This document shows, one piece after another, positions 24,935-34,709 of a stretch of DNA of 64,000 nt. Made by a program: the position numbers and the translations under genes. How positions within the stretch are numbered: the stretch's first letter is position 1; every line of letters starts with the position of its first letter. The stretch is taken from positions 29,647,009-29,711,008 of the forward strand of contig CM029366.1 in assembly GCA_017165825.1 (NCBI GenBank), in the 5' to 3' direction. The notes beneath the pieces were generated by a model. That model ran no database searches, was not told the origin of the DNA, and saw nothing but the letters and a program-made list of their open reading frames with translations. The DNA is from Hepsetus odoe (taxonomy: Eukaryota > Chordata > Actinopteri > Characiformes > Hepsetidae).

Positions 24935-25165
24935 GACCATTTGTCACTGTGAACATACCACAGCACAATACTCGTACTGAAATGCTGCCTCTGGTTTAAC
25001 CCATCCAAAAAAGTGTAGCAGTGGGCACATGTACATCCAGCCTCGGGGAGCAGTGCCGGGCACAGTACCTGGCTCAAGGGTACTTCGCTGCAACCTACTG
25101 GTCCAGGATTTAAGCCCACAATCCTCCTTAGGTTTAAGTCCCAAACCACTAGACCGTCACTGCCT
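24935..25165 (-). repeat. tRNA-derived SINE, family A, diverged
   Basis: The + strand reads from the tail (TTTGTCACTGTGAACA) at the left to the reversed head (CCACTAGACCGTCACTGCC) at the right. It has more substitutions than the copies at 8294 and 28747. Confidence 0.75.
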
Positions 25166-25557
25166 AGCAAGTTGTCTGATCACCTGAACAGGGACTTGAA
25201 CCCTGGACCCTCAGATTAAAATCTCCTTTATATTTAATCTGACTAAACAATCTAGGCTGTGTGCTTTACCTTTGATTTCCTTTGATACGTTGCCCACTTG
25301 TGGATATAACTTTCATTCAAAGGCTGCGATAAATGGGCAGGTTGTGTGAGCTTCTCTCTCTTTCAGAGAAAAAAAGGCAGCAAAATAGTCTTCAGTCTTT
25401 AAAAACAACCAGCCGTTAACGAATGACTAGAACAGATGTGTGCAAACCGTGGTCCAGTTGGCTGGTGTTCAGTACAGTTTGGCAGCGCTACTCAAACACA
25501 CCCACTAAAGCTAGCAATTAACAGGTGAGTTGAATCAAGTGTGACTCACTAAAATGT

Positions 25558-25650
25558 GGGTGGCGGTGATCTAGTTGTATGGTGCTTGCCTATGGACTAA
25601 TGGCTCAAGAGGTCCCAGGTTCAAATCCCACCTCTGGCACTACCACCAGT
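25558..25650 (+). repeat. SINE head, family C
   Basis: GGTGATCTAGTTGTATGG and GGTTCAAATCCCACCTCTGG match the head of the family C copy at 15583. The tail part is missing. Confidence 0.65.
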
Positions 25651-25659
25651 GAGCAAGAT

Positions 25660-27140
25660 TGGTTGACTACTCAGCACAGTTTGAGGATGAAGCAGGCATG
25701 ATGCTAAAGAACAGCCACTGGCTTTCATTACTTGTTTGCTTTGTAGCAACAAAAAAAAAAGTCCTAAAAGAGAGACTTGACCGGTGGAAAAGCATCTTCT
25801 GTTTGCTGCTGCATTGCAATACCCTAGGCACTGATGCAGCACCTAAAATCTTTAAGGAGACTGTATCAGAAATGTTAAAACTGCATGTCAGATTCTTCAG
25901 TGATTAATCTAAACCCCATTCCATAATGCACAGCTAACATTGCACAAAACACAGCTGAATAAACATCACGGTGACAAATATGTACATAAGCAGATATGAA
26001 ACACTAAAGTTATTTCTTCAATCACATTGTGCAAGCGGGGCAAATAATCTGTTCTAATTAAAATGCAATAAAACCTTGTTTAACCATTAGCTTATTGAAT
26101 ACGTAGAATAACACAGAAGTTGCAGCTGCTACAAGTTGAAAAACTGCACTCAAATTGCAATATTGCAATAAAATTCATTATTGCTCAGACCTTCAGACTA
26201 CATTGGCCCATGAGGGACAAATAGGGTCAGCATAGGTACACATAGTTTTTACCCACATAAAAGCATGCAAAAGTCAAAACATGCACAAAAACAAATATTT
26301 GTTTAATATGCTAAATTATACAAGCAAATGTAAGACTGCAAACATGTTTTGGCAGATAAAATACATTTAGTGAATAAATATGATTTTCCATCAAACCTCC
26401 TTTGAGTTGCATTGGCCAAAACTACCAACAGGCAACAGCACTGCAGTGAACTTAACAGGTGTTTCTCACAACTGGGGTGTCTTTCTCGATCTCTCTTTAG
26501 CTGGGAACATCCAAGAGAGGGCCTACTGGCACAGCAAGTGGGGATGAGTCATGTTCCATTACCCACTCACGTCCAAAGCAAGATTAATACCAATGCCAAC
26601 CTGAGTGCAGGGGCCAAGAGAGATTTGACATGACCTGATAATCACCCAGATAATCCTTGATTTCTAGTGGAGGAAACAATACCCAGAAACACGAACACAC
26701 ACAAATGCACAATACCATGTTCCTGTTTGAAACTGTTAACAGAAGCTCTGATGTGCAGTACTGATGGAAACGGTGGAAGTTAATTTACAGACTAATAATC
26801 AAATTCATGCCCTTTTCTTCAGCATTGAAGCTCGAAAGACTCAGACATCTGCAAGCCCTTAAAAGAAGACACGAGTGGCAGCATCAGCTGGCACAATGCT
26901 CTATGTTTAGCCAGGCCAGTGGATGGGGTATATTACATTCCTTTCATCAAGGCAGTGAGATTAGAGCTGTCTGCAGTTAATGTATTAATCAGAGGCAGGG
27001 CTGCACAGGGTCAGGGAGATGGTGTGCATTTCTAATAGCAAAGTCATTACTAGTGACTCCTTGGGCATCTCCATAAGAACTATGCATTCTCCAGCCATCA
27101 ACCAATGCTCAGGTTAACAGTGAAGCCCATTTAATATTTG
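25660..27140. other. Intergenic stretch, no recognised gene
   Basis: Open frames are short and have no recognisable domain. PHLDA3, which in humans lies between CSRP1 and TNNI1, should show as a single coding exon of about 127 codons with a PH domain. I see nothing like it here. Confidence 0.4.
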
Positions 27141-27146
27141 TAAAGT

Positions 27147-27485
27147 GAAAGTGACTATTTTTTGTCATTGGGAAACAGCACAGCACACAGTGAGACACAG
27201 CGTACTTCAACCTCTGCCTTTCACCCACACACCGTGCAAGAGGGGGCAGCTATTTAAAGTGCCCAATGAGCAGTGATGGGGACGATACCTTGCTCAAGGG
27301 TAACCTACTGGTTTACATTTACATTTACAGCATTTAGCAGACGCTCTTATTCAGAGTGACTCATAACAGTGCTTAGTCTCCACATATGATCTTCGTCTCC
27401 ACATTTAATCTGGTTTTGGGATTCAAACCATGACCTGCCTATCCTGGGGCCAACTCCCTAAACACTAGTCCACCATTGCCCCACT
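27147..27485 (-). repeat. tRNA-derived SINE, family A, interrupted by a family C fragment
   Basis: Tail at 27147 (GTGAAAGTGACTATT) and reversed head at 27460-27482 enclose the A-family body. At about 27313-27365 the body is interrupted by the widespread fish segment that reads CATTTAGCAGACGCTCTTAT, i.e. the tail of family C. The structure is either a nested insertion or a recombinant copy. Confidence 0.75.
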
Positions 27486-27659
27486 GCTGTAATAAATGTA
27501 ATTAACATTGGGATTTTAACCAATTATCCTTTACCCGGAATTAATAAATCCATGGTGTATAAATGTTACAAGAAAGTTACAAGTGGTATAAACATATAGT
27601 TGTGCAACCACAGCTGAAATAAAGAAGAACCATCTTATGTTGTACCGAACATCAGGACA

Positions 27660-28025
27660 TGTGATCAGTTTTTTATTGTCTGCATATAAAAGACCATTTC
27701 AACCAGACATGGCATCTTGCAGTTAATTGTTAGAGCTGTTAATGTCAAATGGGAGTATCTATAACAGCAATGGCTCAATGGTTATAAATCAGTACACCAC
27801 AAAAATTAAAAGAGTGGGGCCACCGAGTGAAGAAACGCATACTGAGCAGAATCTGTGCAAAGTCTGTTGCATACAGTCTAAGTTCCAGTTCAAAGCCTGT
27901 GCATTGGGAGTTTTATTAAACGAATATCAGAAATATCTGGCAGAGCAGCTGCATGCAAGCCTAAGTGCAATGCTATGCATTAGCTGGAATGGTGCAAAGC
28001 ATGCGCCAACTAGACTGGAAACGTG
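27660..28025 (+). mobile_element. Tc1-like DNA transposon remnant, left half
   Basis: Nucleotide blocks such as GAGCAGCTGCATGCAAGCCTAAG and the TGGTGCAAAGCA-type segment match the first half of common fish Tc1-like transposase genes. The coding frame is broken in several places. The element continues at 28258 after an inserted SINE. Confidence 0.75.
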
Positions 28026-28043
28026 AAGCAATGAATATAAGGG

Positions 28044-28257
28044 CAGCGGTGGCTTAGTGGTTAGGGACTACACCCCAAGATGGGAAGTTTGAACCAGTAG
28101 ATTGCCCTGGAAAGGTATCATACCCATCACAGCTCCCCATGCGCTGGATATGGTTGTCCACCGCTGCACAGTGTATATGGGTTAAACGCTGAGGATGCAT
28201 TGCATTGTGGTTCACTGAGTGCCTTGCGGGTTTTCATAATGATAAATAGTCACTTTC
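28044..28257 (+). repeat. tRNA-derived SINE, family A, inserted in the Tc1-like element
   Basis: The head (GGCAGCGGTGGCTTAGTGG) is at 28044-28062 and the tail (TAGTCACTTTCACTT) ends at about 28261. It separates the two halves of a Tc1-like transposase remnant, so the SINE is the younger insertion. Confidence 0.8.
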
Positions 28258-28735
28258 ACTTGCAATTTGTGTTTGGTGAATACAAGAAGAAAGCAACCTG
28301 CCACAGTGCAGTTTGGTGGAGGTGGGGTAAGGATCTGGGGCTGATTTCAGGGTTTGGATTGGTTTCCTGAAATCTATTGGAAGATAGCTTTAATGTGACA
28401 CTTAGGTCCCAACAAATGAAGTTAAATAAAACATGCCTCGACAAATTCAGTGAGAAAGAAAAGAGTGGCCTGGAGAAAGCCCTGATCCCAACTCATGAAC
28501 TGCCACATTGATTGGAAGCCAGGTCTTCCATAGCATCCGTGCCCAACCTCAATAATGTAGTTTTGACTGAATTGGCACAGATTGCCAGAGACAAATGTCA
28601 AAATCTCATGAAAAGCCTTCCCAGAAAAGTGGAAGCTGTTATAGCTGGAAAAGGACTTTGGAAGTGATGTTCAACAAGCTCATGTAGGTGTGATGCTCAG
28701 CTGTCCATCATTTTTTTCCTTATTTTGTACCTGAG
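28258..28735 (+). mobile_element. Tc1-like DNA transposon remnant, right half with terminal region
   Basis: Blocks characteristic of Tc1-like transposase genes occur in order. CAGTTTGGTGGAGGTGGGGT at about 28310 and the CTGATCCCAACTC segment at about 28480 (where intact copies encode the D-L-N-P motif of the DDE domain) come first. CTTCCCAGAAAAGTGGAAGC and GTTATAGCTG follow at 28616-28650. It ends around TGTAGGTGTGATG near the right terminal repeat. Many frame breaks; dead. Confidence 0.8.
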
Positions 28736-28746
28736 TAGCAACTGAG

Positions 28747-29012
28747 TAGGGGCAGCGGTGGTCTAGTGGTTAGGGAGTTGCCTTCGCATTGGAAGGTTGT
28801 GGGTTTGATTCCCTTCCCCAGTAGGTTGCCCTGAGGTACCCTTGAGCAAGGTACTGTCCCCATCACTGCTCCCCGGGCGCTTTCAATAGCTGCCCACTGC
28901 TGCATAGTGTTTGTGTGCATGGGTTAAATGCAGAGGTCCAGTTTTGTTGTGGTGTGGTGTGCTGTGCTGTGACCTCGCAATGACAAGGGTTGTCACTTTC
29001 ACTTTTTTCACT
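28747..29012 (+). repeat. tRNA-derived SINE, family A, well preserved
   Basis: Head GGGGCAGCGGTGGTCTAGTG, B-box-like GGTTTGATTCCC, TTGAGCAAGGTACTGTCCCC and the CACTTTCACTTTT tail are all present. It is one of the best-preserved copies of the family and lies about 400 bases upstream of the tnni1 first exon. Confidence 0.88.
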
Positions 29013-29212
29013 TAACTGTCAGACGGGACAGGTAGTTGCATACATTAGTACATTTTTTAAGAGTAGGGTTCTCCACTAAAAACTATTTGCACGTCGCTTG
29101 AAGACACAGATATAAAAGATGTACTAATGATAATACTGAAGTTTTATCATTCCCTTTAAAAGCTGCTTGTTTTGGACATTTCTTACATTTGAACAGATGC
29201 TAAATTAGGTGC

Positions 29213-29218
29213 CAGCTG
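29213..29218 (+). promoter_or_regulatory. tnni1: E-box (CAGCTG) upstream of tnni1
   Basis: CAGCTG lies about 200 bases upstream of the inferred tnni1 first exon. Muscle bHLH factors bind such sites in troponin I promoters, but this match is short and occurs by chance often. Confidence 0.25.
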
Positions 29219-29289
29219 ACAGACAGAGTGATCCTGCAGACACTGACCATGGGCTGCCCACACCAAAGAGAAAAAAAGCTGGATAAGAG

Positions 29290-29329
29290 TTTGTGTGTGT
29301 GTTTGTGTGTGTGTGTGAGTGTGTGTATG
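29290..29329. repeat. Short (GT)n microsatellite in the tnni1 promoter region
   Basis: About 16 GT units with interruptions, roughly 80-120 bases upstream of the inferred tnni1 exon 1. Confidence 0.85.
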
Positions 29330-29404
29330 TCTATTAATATCACCCAGTAACAAGCAAGGGGAGAACAATAAGAGGTTGGCTTAAAAGGAGACATTGTTCC
29401 AGAG

Positions 29405-29450
29405 CATCATTCTGAGCTGCATCACTCGCTAACTAACACCACGTTCAGAG
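29405..29450 (+). other. tnni1: tnni1 5' untranslated exon 1 (3' end supported)
   Basis: The segment ends in a good donor (CAGAG|GTAAGA). A TATA-like TTAAAAGG lies at about 29381-29388, roughly 25 bases before the assumed start. There is no ATG in it. Vertebrate skeletal troponin I genes have such a short non-coding first exon. The exact start is inferred. Confidence 0.5.
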
Positions 29451-30565
29451 GTAAGACCACACTTTTTAAACTTGAACAGATCCAAACTTTTTTTAACCCA
29501 CTTAGAAATAATTGCCGTTCATTTCCTTTGTAGTTTCTTCCATTGTTGGTACATTTTGCTTCTTGATCAAATACCTGTCAGTGTGGTGTGAGATTTAGAA
29601 ATTAAACCTCAGTTCATCTTTTGTGTTTATTCTTGTCTCAGATTAAATGCAGTGCTAAACTCCTCCATTCCAAACTTTGCCTTAAACTCGCAACACATTT
29701 TATGCAATTCTGAAGATGAAAACATATTCCCACACTTTTTTATTGCTATTTTTAAAAAAAATTTTTTATCATATTTAGTAGCTTATTCACAACTATGGGC
29801 ATCTTATGCTGACAAAAACTGAGTTCTCTGAAAACTCTCTAAAGGTTTATGGCTCTTTAACAGCAGGGCTGATGCGGGTCTATTTGTGGCCCACCACTGA
29901 TGGAAATGGGCTGGAGAAAGCCGGATTGTTATCTGTCTGAAATACTTGGCATGCCATTATCCCCCACCACACTCCATGTCTGCCAACACTTTCTTTTTAG
30001 GGGGTTAACTTGGACAGTGTTTCTGTGGGGGGTGTTTGTATGTTAAGTTTCATCACATCAAAGTACCCCACAGATGGACAGCAGACCATCTTGAAGCTGT
30101 GTTAGATCTCCTCTCAGTCTTCACTGGTATGATGGGGAACTGGGTCTCAGCTCAGTTCACAGTTTTAAATCATGTGTAAAATCCCTAATAAAAAACACTG
30201 CACTGATGACATTATTCTACCTGTAATAATGACTTAATGCCCCAACGGACAATGCCAGAGCAACACCAATTAACTCACGACAGCCACACTTACACTGAAA
30301 ACTTGAAGAAGACTTAATGTAAAATGCAAGCTTAATGAGACACTTGGAACTTGTTCAGCATGTCTTAGTAGCATTTAAGAGCATGGAATTGGCGTTAACT
30401 TGTTAGCACTCAGTGCCTCATTTTGGGAACGTGAGTGAGTGAAACATGATCTCTTTCTGTGTGAAAAGGTCTGTGCATCTGAAGCAGTAAGCACTCTCTG
30501 TGGTCCTGGACTTCAGAAACAAAAGCCTTTATTTTTGTCCTCTAGGTTGAATCCACATTGTAAAG

Positions 30566-31614
30566 ATGCCAGAGTGAGTAGATTGTGTTTTTTTGGTTTT
30601 CCAGCTCCTCTTGCTCTGGTGGCTCTCTCGACAAACGAGATCTATTCTTAGAATTGCTGCCCAGTGTTAATAGAGAGTGTTTTATGCTAATTTAAAAACT
30701 ATTACATCTGAAATCTACAGTAACAATTAAAAACTAAACAATAGTTTTAAACAAGTAGTAAAAGGTTTTTAAAAAATGCTCAATGAATACCAATTTCTTC
30801 TTATATCAACATACTCAGTTTTATTCCTTTTTTACTTTGCAGGCAAGAGGTAAGTACCAACAATCCTTAAAATAATGTACGTAGCCTTTAGAATCACTGC
30901 TATTTAAACTTTTACACATTTTTAAGTGTTATAGGATGCTGAAAACTCCTTTTAGGGTTGTCACTGTGTGGTACTCTAATTATATTGTATACATTAAAGC
31001 TGCGTTGACTCTACACCCCTTGTTTGACTCTAGTCTCTATATTTGATTTATTTGTTTTGTTTCAATTTTGCCAAAATACAAATTTACTGCATCCCCTGGG
31101 AAGGTAAATATAGTGTAGTTTAAAACTCACGGAAGGTAAACAGTCTTGTTTGTACATTGAAAGGCAAGAGTGAACCAGAGCAATGCAGGAATGCAAATGA
31201 AGATTAAGACCCAGTTTAGAACGATCCTAGTTAAGGATGCATCACAGGAACGCCTGAGAGTTATAATGAAAAGTAGTTTGAAAGAAAAGGTATATAAGGA
31301 GATGATTTAGCATATCAGATTATATCGTGTTAAATCTGTATCCTCACTTCACTTTCATCATATATTTAACCAATATCCAAGTCGTGATGCTGGTCAGGTC
31401 AAGTATATGACATATTAATGTGTATTTGTTGAAATTCACTAGAAAAAGTCCAAGATTTCAGCCTCCCGCAAGCTGATGCTAAAGGTATGTAGACCAAGGA
31501 GTCCTTTTATTTATATTTTATGCCACATAAACTCAACAGGCATCTGTAAAAGTAGGAGAAAATAGATTTAATAAGTCACTCACCAAGACTGTACAGCGTC
31601 TAGATGAAGCATGT

Positions 31615-31670
<56 letters not shown>

Positions 31671-33939
31671 GGGGGAAAAGAGTCTGATGGTTGCTAAAGC
31701 CAAAGAGGAGTTGGAGCAGGAGCTGATAGATAAGGAGGAGGAGAAGCAGAGGTATCTGGATGAGAAAGCCCCTCCCTTACAGACCAGCGGGATGTCCTTT
31801 GCAGAGCTCCAGGTATTGTCATTCTCACACACAGAGGTGGGGGGGATAATTGGGATGGTCCAATTTAAAATTTATAGCTTTTACTTACAGACACCCAACA
31901 ATACAAGGAAGGAGTGAAAAAATTGCTTTTTTAGTTTAGAACAGGAGTAGCAAGGTTAAAATTGCAAAAAAAAAAAAAACAAATAGCCACCATAATGGTT
32001 TTTAAGAAATATACACATTTCACAGCACACTGAGAGCACATCCAGCTCTCCGTTGAGGTGTTGCAAATTTGTGATGTGATTTAGGATAGAGTAAGACTCA
32101 CAAATAACCACAAAAGATAAAATTAAAGGAAATTGTTTCAATTACAAAAAATAATCTTCATTAAAAGAGCCCTATTTGATACTTTTAATTTATTATTTCA
32201 CTTATCAGTCATCACAGAACTGAATCAATAGAATAGTGACGCATGTGGTTTTCTTATCGCTCACAGGAACTGTGTCGAGAGCTTCATGCCAAGATAGACG
32301 TGGTGGATGAAGAGCGTTACGACATTGAAGCCAAAGTGCTACACAACACCCGAGAGGTCAAACCCGCTTCTGCAGGCCTATTTAGCTCCCATACAAGATA
32401 AATCATAGGCAGAGAGATTGTTTTTGGTCAAATACATGAGCATAAATGAGCATGTGAGTTATAGACAGTACTGTGCAAAAGTTTTAAGCAGCTGTGGAAA
32501 AAATCTTTAAACAAAGAATGCTTTCAAAAAGTGTTAATCATTTATTTTCATCAATCAACAAAATGCAGTGAATGAACAAAAGAGAATCTAAATCAAATCA
32601 ATATTTGGTGCGACCACCCTTCACCTTCAAAACAGCATCAATTCTTCTAGGTACACTTGCACACAGTTTTTGAAGGAACTCAGCTGGTAAGTTGTTCCAA
32701 ACATCTTGGAGAACTACCCACAGATCTTCTGTGGATGTAGGCTTCCTCACATCCTTCTGTCTCTTCATGTAATCCAGACACACTGGATGATGTTGAGATC
32801 AGGGCTCTGTGGGGGCCAGAAGAACTGATGCTGGTCTGAAGGCAAAAGGTAGAAACACCAAATATTGATCTGATTTAGATTTTTCTTTTGTTCGCTCACT
32901 TTGCATTTTGCAAATTGATATAAATAGTCAGTCAGTCATTTTCTGCCGCTTGTCCCAAGCGGGGTCGCAGGGGAGTGCTGGAGTCCATCCCAACTCACAC
33001 AGGGCGAAGGACGGGGGACACACCCTGGACAGGTCGCCAGCCCATCGCAGGGAGGAGCGGGACGGGGACGGCACCTTGCTCAAGGGTACATCAGGGCAAC
33101 CTATTGGGAAGGGGTTCGAACCCCGATCCTCCGATCAACGCCCTAACCACTAGGCCACCGCTGCCCCTTGATAAAAATAGACAAACACTATTTATATTTC
33201 TGAAAGAATTCTTTGTTTACAGCATTTTTTCCACACCTGCCTAAAACGTTTCCACAGTACTGTATATATATAAACAAATCAATAATTCATTATAATCCCA
33301 TCGTGTTTGGACCAGACAAGGCTTCCTACCTAAATAAATAAAGCTAATCAGGGGAAATTTTAATAACATTTTGTTTGGTAAATCTGTGTATAGAAAGTTC
33401 TTTAAATGTATTTATACATTATAAGATTTCTTCTGAATGCAACATGATAAAAATTTTAACCTTTATGGTACAAAAAAAAGGATCCTCTGGTTAAATCCTG
33501 AGAAACATCTGCCTGATTACTGTTAGAATGTGCAGATGTTAGGACCACAGGAATGTGAAAACCACAAGCGTGATTGACCTTAAGCTGTTTATCAGCATAA
33601 AGCAGCCCTGTTACATTTAACTCTGCATTAGGTGCCGTCACAAAACCGCCACTTAAACACTGCTGTGTCTCTGTGTAGATAAAAGATCTGAACATCAAAG
33701 TGTTGGACCTGAGGGGAAAATTCAAGAGGCCTAACCTGAGGAGGGTGAGGGTGTCAGCAGATGCCATCCTGCGCTCACTCTTGGGCTCCAAACACAAGGT
33801 GTCTCTGGACCTGAGAGCAAACCTCAAATCGGTCAAGAAAGAGGACACAGAGAAGGTCGGTACCTGTAACTGAACACAACATGCAGTCGGGAAGGTCAGA
33901 CAGCAGCGTCATGTAAACAAGTTACTTTCCTAAGCTTGG

Positions 33940-34000
<61 letters not shown>

Positions 34001-34105
34001 GAAAAGACAGTGGAGGTTAGCGACTGGAGGAAGAACGTGGAGGCCATGTCTGGAATGGAGGGCCGCAAGAAAATGTTTGATGCTGCTAAAGGACCTACGC
34101 AGTGA
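30566..34105 (+). CDS. tnni1: Troponin I, slow skeletal type (TNNI1)
   Basis: Seven coding exons: 30566-30573, 30843-30849, 31443-31484, 31681-31812, 32267-32356, 33679-33855 and 34001-34105. They splice to a closed frame of 186 residues; human TNNI1 has 187. The start is the ATG in a small exon (30546-30573) and gives MPEQEKKSK, matching the MPE start of TNNI1 rather than TNNI2. Residues 6-19 hold the N-terminal TnC-binding start. The IT-arm helices that pair with troponin T follow. The inhibitory/actin-binding region GKFKRPNLRRVR and the switch segment SADAILRSLLGSKHK lie in the sixth coding exon. The last exon has DWRKNVEAMSGMEGRKKMFD and ends GPTQ. The protein holds actomyosin off until Ca2+ binds TnC. 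Oddities are Asn in place of the second Pro in KRPPLRRVR, a 7-nt exon, and two acceptors preceded by GT repeats. The fish paralogue letter is not resolved. Confidence 0.97.
30843..30849 (+). other. tnni1: 7-nt microexon of tnni1
   Basis: GCAAGAG is bounded by TTTGCAG and GTAAGT. It completes a Glu codon and adds Gln and Glu, bridging phase 2 to phase 0. Without it the frame between MPE and KKSKISASRK would be lost, so it must be included. Very small exons at this place are known from vertebrate troponin I genes. Confidence 0.85.
31617..31667. repeat. (GT)n microsatellite next to a tnni1 splice acceptor
   Basis: About 25 GT units end 13 bases before the first base of the exon at 31681. The short spacer is TTTGGGGGGAAAAG-like and purine-rich, so the GT run itself replaces the normal pyrimidine tract. 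Confidence 0.95.
32464..33264. mobile_element. Long-inverted-repeat DNA transposon (Tc1/mariner-type MITE) in tnni1 intron 6, with a nested SINE
   Basis: The left end (ACAGTACTGTGCAAAAGTTT at 32465) and the right end read in reverse (ACAGTACTGTGGAAACGTTT from 33263) are inverted repeats. They can be followed inwards for well over 100 bases through ACAAAGAAT, AACAAAAG and ATCTAAATCA blocks to AATATTTGGTG. The inside at about 32600-32830, read on the - strand, resembles part of a transposase-adjacent region, but no complete gene is present. TA dinucleotides flank both ends. A SINE (32925-33168) interrupts the right arm. Confidence 0.75.
32925..33168 (-). repeat. tRNA-derived SINE, family B (different 3' tail)
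   Basis: The head, on the right when read from the + strand (CCACTAGGCCACCGCTGCCCC at 33147-33167), is like family A. The tail (TTTTCTGCCGCTTGTCCC and GGACAGGTCGCCAGCCCATC) is the L2-type end shared with the copy at 52385. A 13-base direct repeat with one mismatch (TTGATAtAAATAG / TTGATAaAAATAG) flanks it, marking the insertion into the inverted-repeat transposon. Confidence 0.85.
33942..33998. repeat. (GT)n microsatellite abutting the last tnni1 acceptor
   Basis: About 28 uninterrupted GT units run straight into the AG (33999-34000) of the terminal coding exon. There is no conventional pyrimidine tract between the repeat and the acceptor. Confidence 0.97.
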
Positions 34106-34265
34106 ATGAGTGAGCGCTCCACAAACCCTGTAGCTTTAAGTTCACAGTTACACCATCAGTCAGACTTAGACCCTAGGCCCAGTTTTACCATTTAACCTTA
34201 ATCCTATGTGTCTATATCTATATCTACATCTATATCTATAATCTTACAAACCTAAATCCCACATG

Positions 34266-34291
34266 AATAAACCAAAAAGAGCAGAAATAAA
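34266..34291 (+). promoter_or_regulatory. tnni1: Polyadenylation signals of tnni1
   Basis: Two AATAAA hexamers, at 34266-34271 and 34286-34291, lie 160-185 bases after the stop codon in an A-rich stretch. They are the first canonical signals downstream. Confidence 0.6.
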
Positions 34292-34446
34292 CACTTCACA
34301 CTTCAACTCTTCACTAGAGAACCTAAGTAGCTAAAGTTTCCACACTTGAAAAGGATGAGCTTTGTTTTTTCTTTTTTTTTAAATAAACACAAATATACCT
34401 ATACTATATAATAATGGTGCCACTTCAAGGACATCACCTAAAAACT

Positions 34447-34708
34447 GGGGCAGCAGTGGCCTTGTGTTTAGGCGCTAGGCCCAGGATCGGAAAACTGTGG
34501 GTACGAATCCCTTACCAGTAGGTTGCCCTGAGGTAGCCTTGAGCGAGTTATCATCCCAATCACTGCTCCCCGGGTGCTTTCAATAGCTGCCCCCTGCTGC
34601 AAGTGTGTGAGTGTGTGGGTTAAATGCAGAGGTCGCATTTGGTTGTGTTTCACTGTGTGCTGTGCCATGTTTCACAATGACGAGGGTGGTCACTTTCACT
34701 TTCACTTA
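34447..34708 (+). repeat. tRNA-derived SINE, family A
   Basis: The head GGGGCAGCAGTGGCCTTGTG is at 34447-34466, TTGAGCGAGTTATC stands where other copies have the TTGAGCAAGG segment, and the tail is CACTTTCACTTTCACTTAA. It lies just downstream of tnni1. Confidence 0.85.
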
Positions 34709-34709
34709 A

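Noticed and set aside
22090..29400. phlda3 expected from human gene order
   Set aside because: No PH-domain-like frame was found on either strand; only repeats and non-coding sequence.
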